IMG/VR virus record: IMGVR_UViG_3300031539_000009
Span: 1-64,000 of that record
DNA length: 64,000 nucleotides
Direction: 5' to 3' (one strand)
Origin: a virus
The notes under the pieces: model-generated
What the model saw: only the letters and a program-made list of their open reading frames with translations
Database searches by the model: none
Told to the model about the DNA's origin: nothing
Part shown: piece by piece, positions 50,301-58,444 of the stretch
Layout of the letters: every line of letters starts with the position of its first letter
Position numbering within the stretch: the first letter of the stretch is position 1
Position numbers and translations under genes: made by a program

Positions 50301-51418
50301 TATGACCATTCCTCCAAATCGGCCTGTTGTCCTTCCAGGTATTCAATGTTGGTATCAAAGAATGAGATGCTGGCCGTTGCACCGTCAAGCATCGTGTAGC
50401 TTCCCTGGCTCCTGTTCACTAGATTCCCCAGCCACCTGTATCGCCTGTCATATATTCCATCATCTGCCGTATCAACTGCCATCGCAATCTGGGACATCCT
50501 TGAAGACAAAAATGTCTCCCTGGTCTCCATTGCCGTCACCAACTGTGCGTATGTGGAATATGACGTGTACACGCCGGTTGTGGTTACGATCTGCGCACTT
50601 GCCGTCGCAATATCGGAATCCACGCCAGCATATGAGATGTCGTCTTTGTTGGAATCCAACGCAGCTTTCTGATTATTCAACGCTGTGGTAAGCAACCCCA
50701 ACGTGGCAGCCAAATTGGCAGTTTGCCCCGCCACCGTGTCTATGATCCCGGCCCCGGCCCCGATCTGATCATTGGCGGCACAGAAAGCAACCATTGCGCC
50801 GTTGAGAGTGTATGGACCGGTGCCGCCCACGCTGTCTATTCTAAACACAGCATATTTCCCGGTGATGGTAGTGATCACTGCCCTGGCTCCTGGCGCAAAC
50901 CCGGACCCCGCAACGGTGATTGAAGTTGTTCCTGGCCCCACAACATTCCCTGTAACACTTGATCCGCTTCCGCTTTGCCCGTCCCTCAGTGCCTTGGCTA
51001 TTTCATAACAGACAGGATGTAAGCAACCCTCCACGTGCTTCAAGGTGTCGCCTGGGTCCTCATCCGTGATTCCTTTCAATTGATCAATGTACTTGGGATT
51101 CAACTTGGTATATCCAGCTGGATACAACCTGGAATCCGGCTTGAAATCCCTGGCATCTACCAAATCGGCATCTGTAACCGGCTCCACAATGAAATGCCCA
51201 TCTATCCACTTCAACTCTGTTTCATATTTAGATGCAACATCATCATGGTACCAACCCCAAAATGCCTCATGAAGACTGACCAACTCTGTGAGATTCAGGA
51301 TTTGGTCTTGGACAGCCACTTTCCCGTCCTCATAGGTTTGGATGGCACCTGGGATATCGGTATCAACCTGCTGATTCAGCGTGGTTACTTGCGCCGGTGT
51401 TAAATCTGGCCCTGGCAT
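50300..51418 (-). CDS. Baseplate-region structural protein with IPT-like domain (372 aa)
   Basis: The N-terminal 140 residues are helical (LNLTELVSLHEAFWGWYHDD). About 150-215 is a Gly/Thr-rich beta domain similar to IPT/TIG folds (TTSITVAGSGFAPGARAVIT). The C-terminal 150 residues are again helical (NLAATLGLLTTALNNQKAAL). It lies between spike and gp25-like genes, so it is probably a baseplate part. Not a family I recognise. Confidence 0.6.
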   Translation of the reverse strand: MPGPDLTPAQVTTLNQQVDTDIPGAIQTYEDGKVAVQDQILNLTELVSLHEAFWGWYHDDVASKYETELKWIDGHFIVEPVTDADLVDARDFKPDSRLYPAGYTKLNPKYIDQLKGITDEDPGDTLKHVEGCLHPVCYEIAKALRDGQSGSGSSVTGNVVGPGTTSITVAGSGFAPGARAVITTITGKYAVFRIDSVGGTGPYTLNGAMVAFCAANDQIGAGAGIIDTVAGQTANLAATLGLLTTALNNQKAALDSNKDDISYAGVDSDIATASAQIVTTTGVYTSYSTYAQLVTAMETRETFLSSRMSQIAMAVDTADDGIYDRRYRWLGNLVNRSQGSYTMLDGATASISFFDTNIEYLEGQQADLEEWS

Positions 51419-51419
51419 A

Positions 51420-52073
51420 TTATTTCACCTTCACCGTTGGGCTTGACCAATCCCCGGCCCCGGCAAACCCCGGTGGTTGTGGTACTGGCGGCCCGGTCGG
51501 TGCCCCTTCGCTGGACACCATGTGGTAGTGTTGTCCCAGCATCGAAAATTGTACATTCAATTGAGAGTACAGCGTTTGTGCGTATGGAACATTGTACGCT
51601 GCCCCTTCCCCGATGTTTATGTTTGCCCCTTCCACGGTCAAATCGCCCGTGGTCGTGATGTTGACTTTTCCATTTTCCATCGTGATCACATTCTTGCTCG
51701 CATCCTGAATTGTGATTTTCTTTTCTCCATCGTCCAGGATCACCAGGTGGCCGGATGGTGTTTTGATTCCCCGCTTTTTTGGGTATCCGGCTTTGAGTTC
51801 ATCGGGCACACCCGACTCGTCATTGTAGACACCGCCCTTGTAGCGTGGAATTGCCTCATCATCCTCATCGTCCAATTCCACATCCACGGTGGTCCCAACA
51901 TCGGGAATGGCCAAGACTCCGAACCCACCAGTGCTGGTCCAGTTGCTCGGCTCTGCCCATATCGGGAATTCCACCTCAGAATCTAACAGGGTGTCACTCT
52001 TCACTTTGATCCTTCCTCTTTGTTCTGGATCATTATTATTTGTGACAACTCCTGTATGTATTTTCAGCGCCAT
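51420..52073 (-). CDS. Baseplate spike protein, gpV/gp5-like
   Basis: The N-terminal OB fold (MALKIHTGVVTNNNDPEQRG, RIKVKSDTLLDSEVEFPIWA, FGVLAIPDVGTTVDVELDD) is typical of gpV/gp5/VgrG spikes. It is followed by GHLVILDDGEKKITIQDAS and a repeating beta stretch (GKVNITTTGDLTVEGANIN) that should form the triangular needle. It pierces the outer membrane. Start follows GGGGGACTAACC. Confidence 0.85.
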   Translation of the reverse strand: MALKIHTGVVTNNNDPEQRGRIKVKSDTLLDSEVEFPIWAEPSNWTSTGGFGVLAIPDVGTTVDVELDDEDDEAIPRYKGGVYNDESGVPDELKAGYPKKRGIKTPSGHLVILDDGEKKITIQDASKNVITMENGKVNITTTGDLTVEGANINIGEGAAYNVPYAQTLYSQLNVQFSMLGQHYHMVSSEGAPTGPPVPQPPGFAGAGDWSSPTVKVK

Positions 52074-52075
52074 GG

Positions 52076-52150
52076 TTAGTCCCCCAGCCCTGGCCTGTTG
52101 CGTTGATCTCGTGCCACCTGCGGCACCCTCGTGGTGTTTTTATTCGTCAT
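52076..52150 (-). CDS. Possible 24-aa basic peptide between hub and spike genes
   Basis: ATG at 52150 overlaps the hub stop (ATGA) and lies 8 bases after GGAAGGT. The frame encodes MTNKNTTRVPQVARDQRNRP plus four residues and stops 2 bases before the spike ATG. Filling the gap exactly, with coupling on one side, it may be real, but length makes this uncertain. Confidence 0.4.
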   Translation of the reverse strand: MTNKNTTRVPQVARDQRNRPGLGD

Positions 52151-53367
52151 GATGACAACACCTTCCTGCAATCGAATTCAGTTGTGTATCCGTCGCCGCC
52201 TATCGTGTGCCTGACAATGTCAAACAGATATTCCCCCGACAACCTGGTGCCAATCCCTTTTATGATGTGACTTTCCTTTGCCTTGATAACCTCTGACCCA
52301 AGGATTTTTCCCTTGCCAGTGACCATGTTGTTCCCGGCATTCTCGAATTCCGCCTCAGCAAACTTTTTCACAGCATCCAAGGTAGTCAGCTGGGTTGACA
52401 CCGTCCGCTTCAATGGACCAAATGACGTGTACCTGATCACGGAAGCACTCGACATCTCATCTTGAATCAAAAGATCGTCAGCGGACAACCCCGGAAGCAC
52501 CTTCACATCCAACCCCTTGTCGGTCTTTTCTACTGAATGCCTGATCACTTTGTTTGTTTTGCGGTCCCAAGACACAACCTCCAACGATGTGAGAGCATCG
52601 CCGGAAGCGAACTGAGGCGCAAAACTCAACAGGGTTGAGTCATCACCCTGGTTGTACTCGAAAATGAATTGGTCACCTGCGTTTGGCCGCCTGGGGTGAA
52701 AATGCGCCACAAATGATTGAAGGTCTTGGTCATATATGATGTAAAAATCATATCCAGTCAGATTGCTAATCCGCCTGATGAAGTCCATCGGTGTTTTTCC
52801 CTTGGCCATGGCAGCACTCTGATTCCCGGAAGTGGGGTCAATGTCTGTCTGAATAGGCACGCCGATCTTGGCAGACAGCCACTGAACGATGCGCTCAACC
52901 ATGGTCGAATAAGGAACACCGCTGAACGTCCTGTATTGCTTGTCCTTTTCCTCCATCTCAGCTGACAACTCTGTTTCCAACCCAAACGCCTTGATTTTGA
53001 GAGTGGGTTTGCCATTTTCCGGGAAGCTGGGAAGCCATTTTTGAATCCTACACCGTTGCATAAACAACAGGTCATTTCCATATCCCATGAACAGGTCCAA
53101 ATAATTCCCTTCAGCAAATAGCTTGCTATCAAGAACAGGGCCATATTCACGACCGCCCGCCGCCCCCGGATCAGCCTCAAGATCAGGGGACATAATCACA
53201 TCGAATTCGATCATGTCTGCGATGTATGAATTGTCCTCATAGACCACTCTTTCAACCAGGCTGGTGATATCTTCTTGCAAGTCTGCGCCATTGGTCGTGA
53301 TCTTATATGCTGGCGTCAATTCCGCATATTCCGGCTTTTCTTGAAATCTTGTTATTTTTTTGGCCAT
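52147..53367 (-). CDS. Baseplate hub protein, gpD/gp27-like
   Basis: The 406-residue protein has the late-control D layout: early strands with EDITSLVERVVYEDNSYIAD, then ERIVQWLSAKIGVPIQTDID, TPMDFIRRISNLTGYDFYII and a second beta domain. gpD proteins form the trimeric hub that holds the spike encoded next. The upstream LysM gene completes the usual X-D-V order. Start follows a weak AGAAGTGATTAA. Confidence 0.83.
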   Translation of the reverse strand: MAKKITRFQEKPEYAELTPAYKITTNGADLQEDITSLVERVVYEDNSYIADMIEFDVIMSPDLEADPGAAGGREYGPVLDSKLFAEGNYLDLFMGYGNDLLFMQRCRIQKWLPSFPENGKPTLKIKAFGLETELSAEMEEKDKQYRTFSGVPYSTMVERIVQWLSAKIGVPIQTDIDPTSGNQSAAMAKGKTPMDFIRRISNLTGYDFYIIYDQDLQSFVAHFHPRRPNAGDQFIFEYNQGDDSTLLSFAPQFASGDALTSLEVVSWDRKTNKVIRHSVEKTDKGLDVKVLPGLSADDLLIQDEMSSASVIRYTSFGPLKRTVSTQLTTLDAVKKFAEAEFENAGNNMVTGKGKILGSEVIKAKESHIIKGIGTRLSGEYLFDIVRHTIGGDGYTTEFDCRKVLSS

Positions 53368-53371
53368 TTAA

Positions 53372-54190
53372 TCACTTCTTGTATATGTAAGTATTGATTT
53401 GACCGGCTCTCAATTCGTGGATTTGTGCCATCGCCGCTTTGGCAATAGAATCATCCTGGAACATGTAATAATCCGGCTCAATCTTTTTCCGCATCTTGCT
53501 GTGGGTGATCGGCAGAACTTTCACAGACACCCCCACACTTAATTCAGGGACATCCGGCTGAATTTTCCTGAGATTCACGCCCTTGATAGCGTTGCCATAC
53601 ATCTGGGCAGCCACAGACTCATATATGTCCCCCTCTTTTGCCAACTTGTAGATGGTGCTTGGCTCCGGTGTCGATGTATCCGTCACCTTCAGGCCATATG
53701 GTTCATACCTGATCAGCGTGATCTTAAACATACAACCACGCACTGTCCCGTCGTGCCGGAAGGAATCGAACACAATGCTGCCTATCTCGGACACAAAGCA
53801 GCGAATGACCATGAATCCCTGGCCCATGCTGAACTCGCATATCGGTGGCCGCTTCAAGTTGCGATCCCGCTTGGTCAGCTTGATTAGTGTCTTCAACTTT
53901 GGTGCCACTTGGTCCAGGAAATTTCTGGCATACAGCCGTCCCGTGAAGGACACCACATCAGATTCCCCGGACAGCCACTGGGCAATGGGATATTGCCGGC
54001 CCAAGGTCTGCGTCATAGCATAATTTCCACCGGCACTCATCTTCAGGCCAATTGGCTCAAATTGCGCTTCAAATTCGATGTCCAACTCAGGAGCACGGAT
54101 TGACCACAAGACGTTGGGGCCAAACAACAGGCCCATCAATGTGGTCGGAAGATTCCCAATCGCACTGCCTATTCCTGCCAGGTCAACCAT
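53372..54190 (-). CDS. LysM-containing tube/hub connector protein
   Basis: The first 180 residues are like the contractile-injection-system tube-associated proteins (IEFEAQFEPIGLKMSAGG, IAQWLSGESDVVSFTGRLYA). A LysM-like segment follows (TIYKLAKEGDIYESVAAQMY, ELSVGVSVKVLPI), as in gp53/Afp7/gpX-type proteins. It should join the tail tube to the hub. The start overlaps the tape-measure stop. Confidence 0.78.
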   Translation of the reverse strand: MVDLAGIGSAIGNLPTTLMGLLFGPNVLWSIRAPELDIEFEAQFEPIGLKMSAGGNYAMTQTLGRQYPIAQWLSGESDVVSFTGRLYARNFLDQVAPKLKTLIKLTKRDRNLKRPPICEFSMGQGFMVIRCFVSEIGSIVFDSFRHDGTVRGCMFKITLIRYEPYGLKVTDTSTPEPSTIYKLAKEGDIYESVAAQMYGNAIKGVNLRKIQPDVPELSVGVSVKVLPITHSKMRKKIEPDYYMFQDDSIAKAAMAQIHELRAGQINTYIYKK

Positions 54191-56940
54191 TACACTGCTC
54201 CCATTTGATTCATCGAACGCTTATGAACAGGTGTCATGGACCTTCCTGCCCTTTCATTGTGCTCCACCTGGGCCTGGCCCACCGCAATTAGCAACTCACG
54301 CCCGTCCACATACAATTTTGAGTTGACAGTAATCGGACCGCCGCCCCCGGCTGATGGCGCTTGTTCTGCCATCCTGGCCCCGGCCCCGGACCCGTGAGCC
54401 GCAGACTGCCTTTCAATGCTTAGACCGCCAGCCCTGGCTGTGGCCGCCGTCATGTCAGGGAATTCACCTGATGGCGATGAGCTTGGGCTGCCAACCGTGG
54501 CTGATCCGGTGCCTGGACCTGCGCCCGGCCCGATTCCCACTTTGCCAAGTATGCTCAGCGCACCTTGGACAATTGAACTATCGGCCAACCTCTTGAACGC
54601 ATTGATGGCACCGTCTATGGCTCTGTTGATCGGTCCTGTTATCTTGGCGACAATTCCGTTGAATACTGCCCCGACTGCGCTCACCGCAGAAGTGGCCGCC
54701 GATCTCAACTTGGACACAAGCCAATTGGCTGCTGATGTCACCGCCGCCACAATGACATCCTTGATCGCCGTGAAAGCTGTCGTGAACGCTGATATCAACC
54801 AAGACATCAATGCCATATTGGAAGATATCACAAATGAAGCCATCTTTTTGAATGTATCAATTGGACTTAAAATTGCGCCGGCAACAGCCTTCATCACCGT
54901 CCACCACATCTCCAAATACCAGATGATGGCCTTCACCGCCGGTTCAAGCATGGTAACCATGAATGCAGTCAAGAAAACAGCCGCATCTAGCACTGAAATC
55001 AAGGCCATTGCTGCAATTCCGACATACTCACCAAACGTCTGCCAGAATGATTGCTGCCCTGCCGTTTCAGCTGCCATCAGCCCGAACTCCTGAAGCACGC
55101 CCTTGACCGATTCCCAAAGCAGCTGTAACGACATCTTGAGGCTGTCAATGGCCGGGCTGATTCCGCCCCACATGGACATGAACCCCTGGGCAAACGCTTC
55201 CGCAGATTGCTTAATCCAGCCCCAGGCCCGGACCGCAAATTCAGCAAATGACTCATTTTCCTTTTTGAAGGCAATCACCGCCGCTGCCGCCAAGCCAATC
55301 ACGATGATGACCGGCCAAAAAGCTGCCGATGCGATGGTTGCTATGCCCGATATGATGGCCCCCAATCCGCCCAGGCCCATCCCAAGCATAACTATTCCGC
55401 CCAACAGAGGCAACAAAGCTGCTGACGCTACTGCTACATATGTGGCCCACTTTGCGAACGTCTGGATGAAATTTCCTTCCATCCCGCCTAACCACTTTAT
55501 GATTGGCGCAATGAACTCGTTTTTGATCCTGGATGCCACGGCAATTACATTGTCGATTCCCTCTTTGATTCCGGTTGCCACGGCTTTGATTGGCCCCGGT
55601 ATTTTTTCCCAGGCTTTCAACATGTCCTTGCTGACGTTCTTGCTATCCATATTCAGGAATTGAAGCGCCACAGCGATGTCGCCCACGAACGCTGTGATGC
55701 TCGTTGTCATAGATGTCATTCCCGGAACAAACCGGCCCGCTGTCTCCAGCGCAAATCCTTCCATGGCTGAACCCAGCAACGTGAATGCGCCTTTCAGGGT
55801 GGACAATCTTCTTTGTGCCATTATCGCCGCCGCCCCGATCATTTCACCGTTTTCATCCATCATCGCAGATGACTTCTGAAGTGATGACATCAACTCGTTG
55901 GTGGACCGCTTCCCGGCTGCATCCAGAGCAGTGTATGCTCCCTGGCCTCTGATTCCAAAAATTTCCTGAACCAAGGCTGCTTTTTCGGTGACTGATGTTA
56001 GGCTATTTAATTTCCCAGCAACTGAGTTGATAATATCAGGCAATGGTTTCAACTTTCCGTCCGCTGTTTCCATCACCTGGCTGAATCCCTTTTTTCCGCC
56101 AAACATCTTCAGGACCGCTTTTGACGGCTTGGACAATTTCAACATCATGTTTCGCAGCGATGTTCCGCCCATGCTGGCCTTCAAACCTGCGTTGGCAAGC
56201 ATGCCCAGTGCTGCGGATGTTTCCTCAATGGATATTCCCATCTGCCTGGCAGTTGGCGCAACATATTTGAACGCTTCGCCTAACATTGACACATTGGTGT
56301 TAGATCGTGCCGATGTCAAGGCCAAGACATCCACTACATGGCCAGATGCCGCCATTGCCACCCCAGCAGCTTCCCAACTTTTGGCCAAATCAGACCCGGC
56401 TGGCGCCAACTCGCCTGTCAGACGGTTGGCAACATCGCTGGCCTTGATTCCCATCGACTTCATGATGTTGGCAGTGATATCCGCCGCCTCAGCCAATCCC
56501 ATGGAATCTGCTGCCGCCATATTCAAAACGGCTGGCAACGTGGAGATGATCTGCTCTGTGCTAAAACCGGCCCGCCCCAGGAACTCCATCGCCTCACCCG
56601 CTTGGGTGGCTGAGAACGCTGTGGTGGCACCTAGTCTTTTGGCAGTCATCTCCATCGCTGCCATATCATCCGCCGTCGCCAAAGTGACGGACCCCACATT
56701 TGCCATGGCTTGCTCAAAGTTCATCGCCTTGGACATCCCCCAAGCAAACCCGGCAGACAGTGGGGCTGTGGCCATTGTCAACCTTCCGATTCCGTTGGTG
56801 ATGGAAGACATGCCAGTGCGCATCTTGTTCATAGTTTGCCCCATGCTCTGGAACGCACGATTCACCCGCCCGATTCCAGTGACAGCACGTGAGCCATCGA
56901 ACATTAATTTGACGCCCAGCCCAACTTGATCCATCGCCAT
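54190..56940 (-). CDS. Tail tape measure protein
   Basis: The 916 residues have a TP901-type N-terminal domain (FEQAMANVGSVTLATADDMA, EMEMTAKRLGATTAFS-like order, MAAADSMGLAEAADITANIM). Hydrophobic segments follow in the middle (LLPLLGGIVMLGMGLGGLG, AAFWPVIIVIGLAAAAVIAF), then helical repeats. The tape measure sets tail length; at roughly 1.5 Angstrom per residue it predicts a tail of about 130-140 nm. Start follows GAGGTAAGTTGAA. Long antisense frames here are shadows. Confidence 0.92.
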   Translation of the reverse strand: MAMDQVGLGVKLMFDGSRAVTGIGRVNRAFQSMGQTMNKMRTGMSSITNGIGRLTMATAPLSAGFAWGMSKAMNFEQAMANVGSVTLATADDMAAMEMTAKRLGATTAFSATQAGEAMEFLGRAGFSTEQIISTLPAVLNMAAADSMGLAEAADITANIMKSMGIKASDVANRLTGELAPAGSDLAKSWEAAGVAMAASGHVVDVLALTSARSNTNVSMLGEAFKYVAPTARQMGISIEETSAALGMLANAGLKASMGGTSLRNMMLKLSKPSKAVLKMFGGKKGFSQVMETADGKLKPLPDIINSVAGKLNSLTSVTEKAALVQEIFGIRGQGAYTALDAAGKRSTNELMSSLQKSSAMMDENGEMIGAAAIMAQRRLSTLKGAFTLLGSAMEGFALETAGRFVPGMTSMTTSITAFVGDIAVALQFLNMDSKNVSKDMLKAWEKIPGPIKAVATGIKEGIDNVIAVASRIKNEFIAPIIKWLGGMEGNFIQTFAKWATYVAVASAALLPLLGGIVMLGMGLGGLGAIISGIATIASAAFWPVIIVIGLAAAAVIAFKKENESFAEFAVRAWGWIKQSAEAFAQGFMSMWGGISPAIDSLKMSLQLLWESVKGVLQEFGLMAAETAGQQSFWQTFGEYVGIAAMALISVLDAAVFLTAFMVTMLEPAVKAIIWYLEMWWTVMKAVAGAILSPIDTFKKMASFVISSNMALMSWLISAFTTAFTAIKDVIVAAVTSAANWLVSKLRSAATSAVSAVGAVFNGIVAKITGPINRAIDGAINAFKRLADSSIVQGALSILGKVGIGPGAGPGTGSATVGSPSSSPSGEFPDMTAATARAGGLSIERQSAAHGSGAGARMAEQAPSAGGGGPITVNSKLYVDGRELLIAVGQAQVEHNERAGRSMTPVHKRSMNQMGAV

Positions 56941-56946
56941 TTCAAC

Positions 56947-57150
56947 TTACCTCTTGCCCGTTTTTCCTGTCTTATCCTTTATGGCCTTCACTTCTCTATC
57001 CAGCTGCGTGTTGGTCCGTTCCAACATCCACAGCCGGTCCTTGACCGGAAGCACCAAAAGTGACTCCCAAGTCAGCCCCGGAACATGATACATTAGCAGA
57101 AAGCATTGTTCCAGAACCTGATGCCAGGGCTGAATTTCCATCAGGTTCAT
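56947..57150 (-). CDS. Tail assembly chaperone, frameshift extension (67 aa)
   Basis: The 67 codons before the tape measure read MNLMEIQPWHQVLEQCFLLM and end in a basic tail. The ATG overlaps the stop of the preceding gene (ATGA), but the same frame is also entered from a T-TTT-TTC slip site 3 bases upstream. It is therefore likely the T part of a G-GT chaperone pair, giving a fused product of 327 residues. Whether the free 67-aa form is also made is not clear. Confidence 0.7.
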   Translation of the reverse strand: MNLMEIQPWHQVLEQCFLLMYHVPGLTWESLLVLPVKDRLWMLERTNTQLDREVKAIKDKTGKTGKR

Positions 57151-57929
57151 GAGAAAAAACTATCATATTCCCACCTTAATATGGCCTGGAAGTTGACACC
57201 GCACCGCTCACACTTTCCCTCCACCGCCATAAGCGGACCAGCATTGTGCTCTTCAACCTCTGCCATCAAAAAGTTGATGTCACGCTTGGTCATTCCTGCC
57301 AAGGAATCTTCTGTGAGCGCCAAAGGATTCTGGTCCAGCCCCTTAATGGCCATGATGGCACTGATGAAATACTGCTCGGCCAGGTCGCCAGCATTCTTTG
57401 CGTCCTCAGCCTTGAGTGACTCGATGGCGGCCCACTTGGTCGGCTGGATGACCAGATTTTTCCGAACCTTCCCGCTCAACTCAAATCCGTCCTGAAGCTT
57501 CACGTTGCGGGTCAATTCATCTTTTGACTCTTTGACCCGGACAGACAGCGTTTCAAGATCAGCCTTGAACTTGATGTTGTTCCGGCAACTGCCGCACACG
57601 ATGGGCATTGACAGGTCTTTTCCCAACGCCACATATCGCAGGTAAATGTACATGTACAGCACGTCGGACATCGCCATCTGGTTGATGGCGAGCAATCGGT
57701 GAGGCTCAGGTTTTTCCCCGAACTTTTCCCCGGCCAACACAGAAATCATGTTTGCCAAGATGATGGAAGTGAATTGGCCCTGGTTCAAGTCATCGGTCCG
57801 CTTTCCGCCAATGATTTTTTCCTGGGCCATCGTCCATGACTTGCAATCGAAGTCACGGACAAGCTCATCGCCCTTGAGAATGCCGATGGGTAGCACCGGC
57901 CCTTGTTCTTTCAATGTAACCGTCTTCAT
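57147..57929 (-). CDS. Tail assembly chaperone (G-like) with zinc ribbon
   Basis: Placed directly before the tape measure, where tail chaperones sit. The 260 residues include two knuckles, CGSC near 113 and CERC near 241, that may bind one zinc, and a helical centre (PTKWAAIESLKAEDAKNAGD, AEQYFISAIMAI). The frame ends AGT-TTT-TTC-TCA-TGA, so a -1 slip would extend it. Similar phage proteins are sometimes labelled baseplate hub gp26-like, an alternative. Start follows GGAGGTGCTCAAAA. Confidence 0.72.
   Translation of the reverse strand: MKTVTLKEQGPVLPIGILKGDELVRDFDCKSWTMAQEKIIGGKRTDDLNQGQFTSIILANMISVLAGEKFGEKPEPHRLLAINQMAMSDVLYMYIYLRYVALGKDLSMPIVCGSCRNNIKFKADLETLSVRVKESKDELTRNVKLQDGFELSGKVRKNLVIQPTKWAAIESLKAEDAKNAGDLAEQYFISAIMAIKGLDQNPLALTEDSLAGMTKRDINFLMAEVEEHNAGPLMAVEGKCERCGVNFQAILRWEYDSFFS
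57153..57159 (-). promoter_or_regulatory. Candidate -1 ribosomal frameshift site T-TTT-TTC
   Basis: In the zero frame the codons are AGT TTT TTC TCA TGA. The heptamer T TTT TTC fits X-XXY-YYZ exactly. After a -1 slip reading continues CTC ATG AAC CTG into the 67-codon frame. I did not find an obvious strong downstream hairpin by eye. Confidence 0.65.
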
Positions 57930-57992
57930 TTTTGAGCACCTCCAAATAGCTCTGCTTTGTGAGGTTGATCCTCATCTCAACTGTCGATCAAA

Positions 57993-58430
57993 TTAGATCG
58001 GCAGCACGTCATCCGCTGAGAACGTCCACTCAACCTGAGCAGCCTCACCCTCATTCTCCATCGCCAAGTCAGGCAAAGCCCGCTTGGTTGGGAATACACC
58101 CGTCAAGGTGTATGATCTGAGAGTGCGACCGGTCAAGGACTTGTGGAGCAAAGTGCCGATTTTTTTGTACAATGGGCTGACAGGGTCTTGCGACTCCTGA
58201 AACCATATCTCCAAACCGGCTTGTTCGACCAGGTGGTGCATCATCGTTTTTGCGGTGAATTCCACAGGCTTGGTGTGCCCGCCTGGTGCTTTGGTGCGGT
58301 CAGGAAGGTCAACCACCTCCAACTCTTCTTCAATCCCGCTGATCTCAGTGAATCGGATGGTTGGCATTCCAAGTATGATCAGCTCATACTTATTGACCGG
58401 CATGTGGTCTTGCTGGATTGTCCCTTTCAT
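57993..58430 (-). CDS. Tail tube protein (gp19/Hcp-like)
   Basis: The 145-residue protein has the gp19-type tube fold: an N-terminal strand with GMPTIRFTEISGIEEELEVV, then FTAKTMMHHLVEQAGLEIWF, and TLTGVFPTKRALPDLAMENE ending EWTFSADDVLPI. It stacks as hexamers inside the sheath. It lies between the sheath and chaperone genes in the normal order. Confidence 0.88.
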   Translation of the reverse strand: MKGTIQQDHMPVNKYELIILGMPTIRFTEISGIEEELEVVDLPDRTKAPGGHTKPVEFTAKTMMHHLVEQAGLEIWFQESQDPVSPLYKKIGTLLHKSLTGRTLRSYTLTGVFPTKRALPDLAMENEGEAAQVEWTFSADDVLPI

Positions 58431-58444
58431 TTCTCATGCCCCCC

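Noticed and set aside
55988-56929. 313-codon plus-strand frame
   Set aside because: It is exactly antisense to the tape measure gene, has no ribosome site, and its composition reflects the complementary codons.
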